From JAAYUD01 sp963676865 (GTDB taxonomy: Bacteria > Bacteroidota > Bacteroidia > Bacteroidales > Bacteroidaceae): 64,000 bases of DNA. The notes under the pieces were generated by a model. It was given only the letters and a program-made list of their open reading frames with translations. It made no database searches and was not told the origin of the DNA. The stretch lies in contig CAXXSS010000001.1 in assembly GCA_963676865.2 (NCBI GenBank), positions 1,798,001 to 1,862,000 of the forward strand, given 5' to 3'. Made by a program: the position numbers and the translations under genes. Within the stretch, counting starts at the first letter, position 1, and every line of letters starts with the position of its first letter. This document shows positions 54,982-62,262 of this stretch, one piece after another.

Positions 54982-55935
54982 TTATTGACAAACAAGTATT
55001 GTTTGTTCTTTATAGTTTGTTTTGTTCAGCTGATGCTTTAAAGCATCAGCTGAACAAAGTGGGTTTGGATGTTCTCCCGGGAGCATTTGCATCGGTGTTT
55101 TCATTGCCAGAGCTTGGTGCGGTCGTGCCCAATTGTAGAGATATATGGATCTGGCGACACCTTCCAAGGCTTCATCAAATGTTTTATTCTCATAATCGAA
55201 GAGCCATCCGTTCTTAACGGTATTGTTCATCCTCTCGGCCAGTGCATTGTGCAAGGGGTCGCCCGTTTGCGTCATACTGATAGCGATTCCTCTTTCTTTG
55301 AGCTGTGACACATAACCTTTTGATGCATACTGCACACCTCGGTCGGAATGGTGGATAAGACCTGAAAGGTTGAATCCCTGACCTTTATAAAATCTGTACG
55401 CCATCATCAACGCTTTTGCCGGTCCTTCCGCTTCAAGAGTCCGAAAGAGGGCATATCCCACAATGATGCGGCTGAAGACATCCGTCAGCAGCGAAAGATA
55501 GGCAAATCCTTCTTTCGTGGATATATAAGTGATGTCACCCACCATCATGCGGCAAACACCACAGGCCACGTATTTAGGAGATGTGTTAAGCAAATCCGGA
55601 TAGATCCGATATGGATGATCGGAGTTGGTCGTACGAGGTCTGTAACGTCTGCGGCGCAGCATCATCCCGTTGGCCCGAAGGACATCGATAAATTGGTCGC
55701 GTCCTATCGTGAACTTTTCTCCGAACCGAGACTTACACAGACTGTAAAGCTCGCGGCAACCGCTTCGGGGAAGCTCCTGACGCAGAAATTGACAGTAATA
55801 CGTGATGCTGCTTATAAGTACATCTTGTTCGGCATTTGTTTCTTTGTGCTTGTAGTACCCTTGTCGGGAAATGTCAAGCAGTCCGCAAAGGGCGGATATG
55901 GTATAACTCATACCTTTACCCGCCTTTTGTGACAA
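54982..55935 (-). CDS. IS3-family transposase OrfB
   Basis: 317 residues from a TTG. An HTH_21-like N-terminal part (TISALCGLLDISRQGYYKHK) leads to the rve DDE core: Asp in VGDITYIST, Asp in IHHSDRGVQYAS, and Glu in HNALAERMNNTVKNGWL, with the Asp-Glu spacing of about 35 residues expected. In IS3 elements the active enzyme is the OrfAB fusion made by frameshifting. The frame is open upstream of the TTG as far as the slippery site, so fusion is possible. The gene is intact. Confidence 0.93.
   Translation of the reverse strand: MSQKAGKGMSYTISALCGLLDISRQGYYKHKETNAEQDVLISSITYYCQFLRQELPRSGCRELYSLCKSRFGEKFTIGRDQFIDVLRANGMMLRRRRYRPRTTNSDHPYRIYPDLLNTSPKYVACGVCRMMVGDITYISTKEGFAYLSLLTDVFSRIIVGYALFRTLEAEGPAKALMMAYRFYKGQGFNLSGLIHHSDRGVQYASKGYVSQLKERGIAISMTQTGDPLHNALAERMNNTVKNGWLFDYENKTFDEALEGVARSIYLYNWARPHQALAMKTPMQMLPGEHPNPLCSADALKHQLNKTNYKEQTILVCQ
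55021..55058. repeat. 38-bp perfect palindrome inside the end of orfB
   Basis: TTTGTTCAGCTGATGCTTT (55021-55039) is followed without loop by its exact reverse complement (55040-55058). It codes for part of the OrfB C-terminal tail (CSADALKHQLNK). Confidence 0.9.
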
Positions 55936-55943
55936 GCAACCTA

Positions 55944-56312
55944 CTACTTGACATCGGAGTTTTTTCGTACCTTGATGTGATACTTCTCTTCAGCCAGGTC
56001 AATCATGCAATCATAAACGTCACGGGCCATCTCTGCACGCTTCAGCTCAGATTCCAATTCCTTAATGCGCACTTTCAAAGAGGTGATGTCTTCTTCTGAA
56101 GAGACATCCTCTGTACCGGTTGTTACAGCTTTATCCTTCATATTTAATGGGAATGGTTTGTCTTCAAGCCCAAAGATACGAAGCCAATTCCGAATTGAAC
56201 CTCTGGATATACCATTTTCTTTTTCAAGGGTATACTTACCCTTGCTTCCATGAAGGTAAGAGTTTAAAATCTCTAGACGAATCTGATCGTCAATCTTTTT
56301 ATTATTTCTCAT
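55944..56312 (-). CDS. IS3-family transposase OrfA
   Basis: 122 residues from ATG 56312 (MRNNKKIDDQIRLEIL); the frame is open further upstream to a TTG but that region is the IS end. A helix-turn-helix (YTLEKENGISRGSIRNWLRIFG) is followed by a leucine-zipper-like coiled coil (LKVRIKELESELKRAEMARDVYDCMI). It binds the IS ends and regulates or joins OrfB. It ends in the -1 frame relative to OrfB, just after a slippery sequence. Confidence 0.9.
   Translation of the reverse strand: MRNNKKIDDQIRLEILNSYLHGSKGKYTLEKENGISRGSIRNWLRIFGLEDKPFPLNMKDKAVTTGTEDVSSEEDITSLKVRIKELESELKRAEMARDVYDCMIDLAEEKYHIKVRKNSDVK
55959..55965 (-). promoter_or_regulatory. Programmed -1 frameshift site A AAA AAC
   Basis: On the minus strand the zero-frame codons of OrfA read CGA AAA AAC TCC. 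The heptamer A AAA AAC in this register is an efficient -1 slippery sequence; a one-base slip continues through CTC CGA TGT without a stop into OrfB. Confidence 0.8.
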
Positions 56313-56433
56313 TTTTGAATAAGTTTGTGTCAACTTATTCAGTACATGTCAAACACAAGCTCGATTGAGTGAATCAATAAGTGCCACTTCGATATGGTTA
56401 AAATAGTATCAGTATCGCTCCGAATATTCACCT

Positions 56434-56783
56434 CTTGAAACACCTTGAAAAATAATTTTCGTTCACAAGCCCTCACCAGTTACTTGTAGGCCTCATTATC
56501 AATAGTCTTATGTAGAGTTCATAATTCATTGACTATCAGCGAGAAGATGTACTTTACAGGTCCCGTTTTGCTACTGCATCACAATATCTATCTGATATAT
56601 AGCCAATAACGGTGACGGGAACAAAAACTAAAAGTATTATAGAAAAACATCGAAATGATTCATACCGCTGCGAACCCTTTTTAAGTAGTCAATGGGACAC
56701 GATTATTTCAACAAATCCAGTGTTGCACTTATCTCCCTAAAACGTCATATGCCCCTAAATTTGTTGACGTCCATATGTTTTCA
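56434..56783. other. Gene-free stretch between the nested element and the array
   Basis: No credible gene. The short frame at 56692-56886 runs into the repeat array and has no family likeness. Confidence 0.5.
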
Positions 56784-56825
56784 GAAAAACTTAAGGACGT
56801 CACCGGAAAAACTAACATACGACAA
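56784..56825. repeat. Inverted copy of the 20065-20107 repeat
   Basis: Read on the minus strand it is TTGTCGTATGTTAGTTTTTC and then CGGTGACGTCCTTAAGTTTTT, nearly identical to 20065-20107 over about 40 bp. Its last part is the first unit of the 22-bp array. Confidence 0.8.
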
Positions 56826-56968
56826 CTTTGCAAAAAATCAACCGTATGTTGTTGCGGTAACTAACGTATCTCGCAGACGAAACTAACGTTAGTTGTCATG
56901 ATAACTTCCGTTAGTTACCGCAGTAACTTCCGTTAGTTATGGCTGCGACATACGTTAGTTCTTTTCTA
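56810..56968. repeat. 22-bp-period array downstream of adenine deaminase
   Basis: Units start at 56810, then after a 5-base gap at 56837, 56859, 56881, 56903, 56925 and 56947. Each has a conserved first part related to AACTAACGTTAGTT (a perfect 14-bp dyad at 56881) and a variable last 8 bases. The final unit contains the stop codon of the adenine deaminase gene. Confidence 0.85.
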
Positions 56969-58592
56969 TCCAATCGAATGCAGAATAACTGAACAGTCCC
57001 TTCTCGCCTATCTTTATTTCGGGAATCACTACCAGCGACATAAAGGACAACGTCATAAAAGGTGCATTGAGCTGGCACCCCAACTGATTGACAATGCCAC
57101 TCAGCCTTTTGTATTCGGATGCAACTTCGTGCCCGCTTCGATTGCTCATGATACCTCCGATAGGTAGCGGGAGCACTTCTGTGCTCTGTCCGTCGCAAGT
57201 GGCTAATCCACCTTTGCTTTCGATTAGTGCATTGATAACTCTACAAAGATCCATATCGCTACAGCCTACGGCAATGATATTGTGCGTATCGTGTGCCACA
57301 GAGCTGGCAAAAGCCCCTTTATTCAAACCGAACCCTTTGCAAAGGGCCACTTGAGGCGCACCGTTGTTATAGCGATTGATATAGACTATTTTGGCCATAT
57401 CTTGCTGCATGTCGGATTCGAAATTGTCCATCGCCACTTTTGGAATATACGAATAAGCATTGGTCAGCAATTCATTCTTAACAAGCTCTATGGCAATAGT
57501 CTGTTTCTTGACGGGTTTTCTCAACGCAGACAAATCGATTTTATCATGATCAAAATGGTTAAAAACGACCTCTGCATCTGCCGTCGTCCCGGCATATTGT
57601 TCTTTATTGTCGGCATCGAAACATAAGACGCCGTCTACAAAGACTTTTTCGGTATGGAACGAAGTAAGATCTTCAACGATAATAAAATCGGCCTTGTCTC
57701 CTATCCGCAGTCTGCCTACGTCATTCAAGTTGTAGTGCTCAATGGCATTGACCGTAGCTATTTTCAGCACATCGAACAAGTCGAAACCGTCGGCAACAGC
57801 TCTTCTCACCATTTTGTCTATATGTCCTCGTTCTATGATGTCGTCAGGGTGTGCATCGTCTGTGCAGAACATCAACTTATCGGGATATTTGCTGATCAAT
57901 TGCTTGAGTCCCTCATAATTTCGAGCGGCACTTCCTTCACGAATTAATATTTTCATCCCCGATTTTATTTTCTCTTCGGCTTCGACCAACGAGAAACATT
58001 CATGATCGGTAGATACACCGTATTTAATATACGTTTCGAGATCTTTTCCGTTCAAACCGGGTGAGTGTCCGTCTATAGGAAGATGGTATTTATTAGCAGC
58101 TTTCAGTTTGGCTACAACATCCGCGTCTCCATTCAACACCCCCGGAACATTCATCATTTCCGATAGGGCTACAAACCGATCTGTAGCGGCAAGTTGTTCG
58201 ACATCGGCAGCAGATACAATATCGCCCGCCACATCAAAAGGCGTAGAAGGCACACACGAAGGGATAGAGAAGTACATCTTGACAGGCGATTCGGTGCTGT
58301 TGCCCATCATGAAGTTGATGCCTTTCACTCCCATTACATTGGCAATCTCGTGTGGGTCTGTTACAATAGCCAATGTGCCTTGTGCCATAATAAGTTCTCC
58401 AAAGTGACGTGGGGTGAGCATAGAGCTTTCGATATGAACATGAGAATCTATGAAGCCGGGAATAATATAGCCTTTTGCTGTTGTTGCACGTCTTTTAAAT
58501 CCAACGATTCTTTCATTATCAATGACTACTGCTCCCTCGAATATCTCTTTGTTGTAGATATCGACAATCTTTCCTTCTACTTCTTTCTTCAT
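56955..58592 (-). CDS. ade: Adenine deaminase
   Basis: 545 residues, the usual length. Metal-binding PGFIDSHVHIESSMLTPRHF, VTDPHEIANVMGVKG, the CTDDAHPDD segment, and the C-terminal domain with GCSDMDLCRVINALIESKGGLATCDG. It deaminates adenine to hypoxanthine in purine salvage in the cytoplasm. Its TAA lies inside the last unit of the 22-bp array. The 60-bp gap to the lipid A deacylase gene upstream on the same strand allows cotranscription. Confidence 0.95.
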   Translation of the reverse strand: MKKEVEGKIVDIYNKEIFEGAVVIDNERIVGFKRRATTAKGYIIPGFIDSHVHIESSMLTPRHFGELIMAQGTLAIVTDPHEIANVMGVKGINFMMGNSTESPVKMYFSIPSCVPSTPFDVAGDIVSAADVEQLAATDRFVALSEMMNVPGVLNGDADVVAKLKAANKYHLPIDGHSPGLNGKDLETYIKYGVSTDHECFSLVEAEEKIKSGMKILIREGSAARNYEGLKQLISKYPDKLMFCTDDAHPDDIIERGHIDKMVRRAVADGFDLFDVLKIATVNAIEHYNLNDVGRLRIGDKADFIIVEDLTSFHTEKVFVDGVLCFDADNKEQYAGTTADAEVVFNHFDHDKIDLSALRKPVKKQTIAIELVKNELLTNAYSYIPKVAMDNFESDMQQDMAKIVYINRYNNGAPQVALCKGFGLNKGAFASSVAHDTHNIIAVGCSDMDLCRVINALIESKGGLATCDGQSTEVLPLPIGGIMSNRSGHEVASEYKRLSGIVNQLGCQLNAPFMTLSFMSLVVIPEIKIGEKGLFSYSAFDWIEKN

Positions 58593-58652
58593 AATAAGTT
58601 CCTCCTATTTCTCGTTTATCAGACTACTCAACTTGGGCGTCTGAATATTGTA

Positions 58653-59990
58653 TTACCGATAAATTTTGGTGGTCGAATTATTGAAACGAAATCCGATACC
58701 AAACATCAGAAAGTTAGGCGAATGGAAGTTTTGCAAAGTATAGCCTACATGCAAATAAAGGTTCTTGGTGACTTCTGTCTTCAATGCCAACACTTCGTAT
58801 ACCGACTTCAAGTCGCTTCCACCATGCAGCACATTGACTCCGATGCCCAGATTGATGGCAAAATAGGGCATTACATATTCGGCCCTTCCCGATACACCCA
58901 ACGCTAGTTGGTTGGCTATGGACGAATGGCGAAATTCAGGTTTGCTATCTTCCCCCAATGCAGCAATACCATCTTCGGCTGTAGCGCCGGAACTCGTATC
59001 GCAAACTCCATCGATCGAAATTCCCGTCCTGAAACGGTAGCAAAGATTGTACATCGGTGCAAAATTGAATCCCCAGACGTTATATTTACAGGGAGAGGCA
59101 ATCTTTTTGTCACCAAACATCACTCCCTTGCGACGCCACGAGCCGAAAAGCAAGAAATCGTAAGTGATATGGCTCTTAAAATCGGGAATAACGAGGGGTG
59201 TATATGTCTGCTTTGGCTTATCTTCTTCCCTATTGAAATTGTAGATGATGCCATATTTGAAGTTAATGAGATTGAGCCCTGCATTGGGTATCTCTGTATT
59301 TCCATTTGAAAAATGAGTTAAGTCTACTCCTGTTATCATATCAAACTCTCGAGAGACCCTCCATTTCAGATAAAAAGCGGCGTTGATATAAGCATTGAGC
59401 TTCGATCCGATGACAACATTATTGGAATTGGTATCATAATCATAGTGCTTCCATCCCCATGAGAGTCCGAGGTTCCATTCGTAATTAAAAGATAGGCGAG
59501 GATTTAGTTGGGCGATACGCGCGCCCTGAAACAAATAGACACTCATGGGATTTCCCAATTGTCTTTTATCACCAAAATTATAGTAATTCAACCCAATACC
59601 TTGATAAGTCCCTTGAAATATACGGTCTACCAATGTATGCGGTTTGAATTGAATGGCATACTTGAAGTGTAGCGAATAGAAATAACGATGTTCTTTTCCT
59701 AATCCTGTGTACCCTCTCAGGAAATCGTTTGTTTGAAACACAGCTCCCGGTCGTATTTCGGCACTTATCTGATGGATAAATGAGTGCTTTTCTGATGAAT
59801 AATAAGCTGGATGTTTAATACTATCGGTTGGTTCATAAATGGAATCTTTAACAGCCCCTTGGGCGGAAGAAGGCACATAAAAAAAGAGTAGAATATAGCT
59901 TATCACTATACTCCTCTTTTTTATATTCTTGATAGAATGCTGCGCTAACAGCTCCTTTATATGGCTTTTTCTAATTTTCTTCACAAACAT
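58653..59990 (-). CDS. PagL-like acyloxyacyl hydrolase (lipid A 3-O-deacylase family)
   Basis: About 446 residues from ATG 59990; the frame extends three codons to a TTG that lies in a promoter box. A GTG at 59906, 5 bases after GAGGAG, would give a shorter, cleaner signal peptide (ISYILLFFYVPSSAQG) and is a real alternative. After the signal comes a barrel-like beta-rich protein; GVDLTHFSNGNTEIPNAGLN holds the His and Ser of the PagL active site. Family members remove acyl chains from lipid A in the outer membrane. It is about twice the length of proteobacterial PagL, as is usual in Bacteroidetes. Confidence 0.78.
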   Translation of the reverse strand: MFVKKIRKSHIKELLAQHSIKNIKKRSIVISYILLFFYVPSSAQGAVKDSIYEPTDSIKHPAYYSSEKHSFIHQISAEIRPGAVFQTNDFLRGYTGLGKEHRYFYSLHFKYAIQFKPHTLVDRIFQGTYQGIGLNYYNFGDKRQLGNPMSVYLFQGARIAQLNPRLSFNYEWNLGLSWGWKHYDYDTNSNNVVIGSKLNAYINAAFYLKWRVSREFDMITGVDLTHFSNGNTEIPNAGLNLINFKYGIIYNFNREEDKPKQTYTPLVIPDFKSHITYDFLLFGSWRRKGVMFGDKKIASPCKYNVWGFNFAPMYNLCYRFRTGISIDGVCDTSSGATAEDGIAALGEDSKPEFRHSSIANQLALGVSGRAEYVMPYFAINLGIGVNVLHGGSDLKSVYEVLALKTEVTKNLYLHVGYTLQNFHSPNFLMFGIGFRFNNSTTKIYR

Positions 59991-59996
59991 TTGGCG

Positions 59997-60004
59997 CAAA
60001 GATA
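59997..60004 (-). promoter_or_regulatory. Bacteroidetes -7 box for the PagL-like gene
   Basis: TATCTTTG on the minus strand. Transcription from it would leave almost no leader before ATG 59990, which favours that ATG as leaderless or the later GTG 59906. Confidence 0.5.
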
Positions 60005-60051
60005 ATACAAGCCAAAGAGAATAGAAAATAAATAAACGAATTTATTTTCTA

Positions 60052-60828
60052 TCAGAATTTGTATCCAAATCCGATATTCAGGTAAATGGGATACATATTA
60101 AACGTAACCGTTTTGAAGCTACTTTTAAATATATCATTGAATCCCCATGTCAGATCAGTATTCAGATTGAAATGATTGAAAGCTTGCCACGAAGCACCTA
60201 TCTGAGCTCCAGTATGTAGCTTGCGTAGATTGTCCGAGAAATCATAAGTTCCTTGTTTGCCATCTTTAAATTCTACTTTCTCTCCTACAGGTGTGCCTTG
60301 CCGCAGGTAACCGTTAGTAACGTAACCCGAGAAATCACCATCCAGACGATAAGAGGCAAATATACCGGCACGCAACTTCCATCGTTTATCTAAACGATAA
60401 TTAGCCATAACCGGAACCGTCAAGAAACTGCTGCTATATTTCGTATTGACATATCCCGTCCAATATCCGGCTACCTTGCTGTCAATATCCACAATTTCGG
60501 TACTGTAGTTTTTCACTTTAGCACCGGTATTCATTCCTTTTATTTCCAAACGTATTCCGGTAGACACACCCCATATCTTTTTATCTCCCAGCCAACGGGT
60601 TACCGTTCCTTCCAACGAACCGTTGAAACGGGGTTTGTAGCTGTCGATAGAGCGTATCTCCACAGGAAGCGGCAGAGGCGAAGCTCCTCCTATATTTATT
60701 CCTGCCTTCATTTCGTATTCCCACCCGTTCTTCTCGGCATTGATGAGCGTTTCGTTTCGGTCATTCTGCGCTACCATAGCTGTAGAACAGAACACTATAC
60801 TGAATATTGATAATATAATCTTTTTCAT
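60052..60828 (-). CDS. Outer-membrane beta-barrel protein
   Basis: 258 residues with signal peptide (MKKIILSIFSIVFCSTAMVAQ). The mature part alternates polar and hydrophobic residues and ends in ...YPIYLNIGFGYKF, with the terminal aromatic typical of barrel insertion. It resembles the PorT/OmpW-like OMP_b-brl domains of Bacteroidetes. It directly follows the PCMD lipoprotein gene (5 bp), so both are one transcript. Function unknown. Confidence 0.82.
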   Translation of the reverse strand: MKKIILSIFSIVFCSTAMVAQNDRNETLINAEKNGWEYEMKAGINIGGASPLPLPVEIRSIDSYKPRFNGSLEGTVTRWLGDKKIWGVSTGIRLEIKGMNTGAKVKNYSTEIVDIDSKVAGYWTGYVNTKYSSSFLTVPVMANYRLDKRWKLRAGIFASYRLDGDFSGYVTNGYLRQGTPVGEKVEFKDGKQGTYDFSDNLRKLHTGAQIGASWQAFNHFNLNTDLTWGFNDIFKSSFKTVTFNMYPIYLNIGFGYKF

Positions 60829-60833
60829 CTTAT

Positions 60834-61955
60834 TTAGTTGTTACCCGATTCATAGAACAATTGCATTTCATCGACGCGGAGCGTACTGCCTACAGCTCCA
60901 TTGAAAGTGGCTCCATCAATACTCGAGGACATGATAATAGAAATATTGTATTGTCCATTCTTCAGTTTTACGGGGTCAATGGTTTTCCCACTACGCATCT
61001 GGAAGGGGATGACAAATCGCGTCCATGTGTCTGTCTCTTTTTGATCGGTAATACGCGCTATCGAGACGATATTATCGCTAGTCAGCGAGTTGGTTCCATC
61101 CAGATATTGAACATCGCTTGTAACCTCATAGAAGATAGCATAAATATCGAAGTTATCTTTTTTGCCAACGACTTCATTATTGCTCTTGTCCGTATACTTA
61201 TCACCAGCTTTATAGGTGTAATATCCTACCAGCTCTTTTGGAACAGAATGAAAAGGCACACCAAAATGAGTTGATTTTGCCATGTCGGTCAAGTCTATTT
61301 GGAATGTTCCGATGAACAAGTTGCCTGCCGCAATCGGGGCTCCAAACATAGCACCCAACTGCCCCGTACTACATGTAGTAAGTTTGGCACACTTGCCGAT
61401 ATATCCATTATCATCTTGACAAGTGGGGTAATCTGTAGCTGCAGCATCACTATGAGTAATCATAAATCCTCCGTTACCGCTGCCCCATTCAAAAGATGAA
61501 CCATCGAAAGCAAGATTATTGAAAATCTGGTAATATTGCTTTTTGCCACCACTGTCATCACTCGGGTCTGTGAAGTATTTGACATCTTCGAAGTGATATT
61601 CCGTAACAGGATTGGCAAAAGTGCATTCTACCGTATATTGCTTTTTCCATTTTCCATCCTGAGATGTAACAGTATAATTTTGCGGAGTACTGAAGTTAAG
61701 AGCCGTTCCGCTCGCAGGAGAAATGGTAGCACCGTCGGTCAAGGTGAATTGAGGACTTAGATTTGACAAGTCCGCTCCATCATTGAAATAGAGAGTCACT
61801 TTGTTGTTGGTGATTACAGGATCTCGAAGAAGAATATCTGAAGAGATCTTACATGCCGTTATGTCGGCTTCGCTGTTCAACGCTTCCTGTCGTATACAAG
61901 AACTTAGACAACACGCTCCAAGAAAGAGGAGCAATAGATTTTTCTTTAGTTTCAT
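60834..61955 (-). CDS. PCMD-domain lipoprotein (putative carbohydrate-binding)
   Basis: 373 residues, lipoprotein signal (LLLFLGACCLSSCIRQ). An N-terminal Ig-like region (about 25-110: GADLSNLSPQFTLTDGATISPASGT) precedes a PCMD domain (about 115-373) with FEDVKYFTDPSDDSGGKKQYYQIFNNL, a TCQDDNGYIGKCAKLTTCSTG middle, and the ending GSTLRVDEMQLFYE. PCMD proteins are surface proteins of Bacteroidetes of jelly-roll fold, thought to act on or bind glycans. Here the partner is an outer-membrane barrel, not SusC/SusD. Confidence 0.82.
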   Translation of the reverse strand: MKLKKNLLLLFLGACCLSSCIRQEALNSEADITACKISSDILLRDPVITNNKVTLYFNDGADLSNLSPQFTLTDGATISPASGTALNFSTPQNYTVTSQDGKWKKQYTVECTFANPVTEYHFEDVKYFTDPSDDSGGKKQYYQIFNNLAFDGSSFEWGSGNGGFMITHSDAAATDYPTCQDDNGYIGKCAKLTTCSTGQLGAMFGAPIAAGNLFIGTFQIDLTDMAKSTHFGVPFHSVPKELVGYYTYKAGDKYTDKSNNEVVGKKDNFDIYAIFYEVTSDVQYLDGTNSLTSDNIVSIARITDQKETDTWTRFVIPFQMRSGKTIDPVKLKNGQYNISIIMSSSIDGATFNGAVGSTLRVDEMQLFYESGNN

Positions 61956-61988
61956 CGTTTCAGTAGTTTAGAAACATGTTTTTAATGC

Positions 61989-62021
61989 AAAAAGGCCTCT
62001 TAATCAGGTATGATTAAGAGG
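61989..62021 (-). terminator. Terminator of tRNA-Leu
   Basis: On the minus strand, GCCTCTTAATCA / TGATTAAGAGGC stem with a 4-base loop and a following TTTTT. Confidence 0.85.
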
Positions 62022-62028
62022 CTCTTAG

Positions 62029-62110
62029 TACTCAGACCCGGGGTCGAACCGGGATGAGTTGCCCCACTGGTGTTTGAGACCAGCGCGTCTACCGATTCCG
62101 CCATCTGAGC
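62029..62110 (-). tRNA. tRNA-Leu(CAA)
   Basis: 82 nt with acceptor GCTCAGA/TCTGAGT, anticodon stem CTGGT/ACCAG with loop CTCAAAC (anticodon CAA), a class II variable arm (TGGGGCAACTCAT) and T-arm CCCGG/CCGGG-type pairing around TTCGACC. Discriminator A; CCA not encoded. Confidence 0.95.
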
Positions 62111-62262
62111 GTTTGCGGTTGCAAAGATACGCATTATTTTTTTCCTTGCAAACATTTTGCTGAAAAATGGCTTTAATTTTAAAAACCTCTTGAAATATTT
62201 TCTCGTCTTGAAATAATCTTTTACTTTTACGGAGTACTTAATTTTAATATCACTAACTCGCA

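Larger units (their letters stand above)
54875..56346 (-). mobile_element. IS3-family element, IS150-like
   Basis: 1,472 bp. Ends are TGTACTGAATTTGGTTGACA (left) and TGTACTGAATAAGTTGACAC (right, reverse complement), the TGTACTG start being typical of the IS150 group. It carries orfA and orfB with a -1 frameshift signal between them. No perfect 3-bp target duplication is seen (TGG against TGT). Subterminal inverted repeat GAGTTGACAA / TTGTCAACTC lies at 54918-54962. Confidence 0.88.
54621..56431. repeat. MITE-like element, copy 2, enlarged by a nested IS3 element
   Basis: Left end GTGAATATTTCCAGATATTC and onward TGATACTTTCTTA; right end reverse complemented GTGAATATTCGGAGCGATAC and onward TGATACTATTTTA. 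These are imperfect terminal inverted repeats of about 33 bp and match both ends of copy 1 (19687-19907). The conserved right inner part CAATAAGTGCCACTTCGATA is also shared. Within it lie a 22-bp-period array and the complete IS3 element. Confidence 0.7.

Noticed and set aside
56810..56968. Possible CRISPR array (regular units with constant and variable parts)
   Set aside because: Units are only 22 bp, the constant part is itself degenerate and palindromic, variable parts are 8 bases, and no cas genes are near.
58194..58907. Plus-strand frame of 237 residues opposite adenine deaminase and the PagL-like gene
   Set aside because: It spans the 3' end of one conserved gene and the 5' end of another on the opposite strand; composition is Cys/His-rich as in shadow frames.
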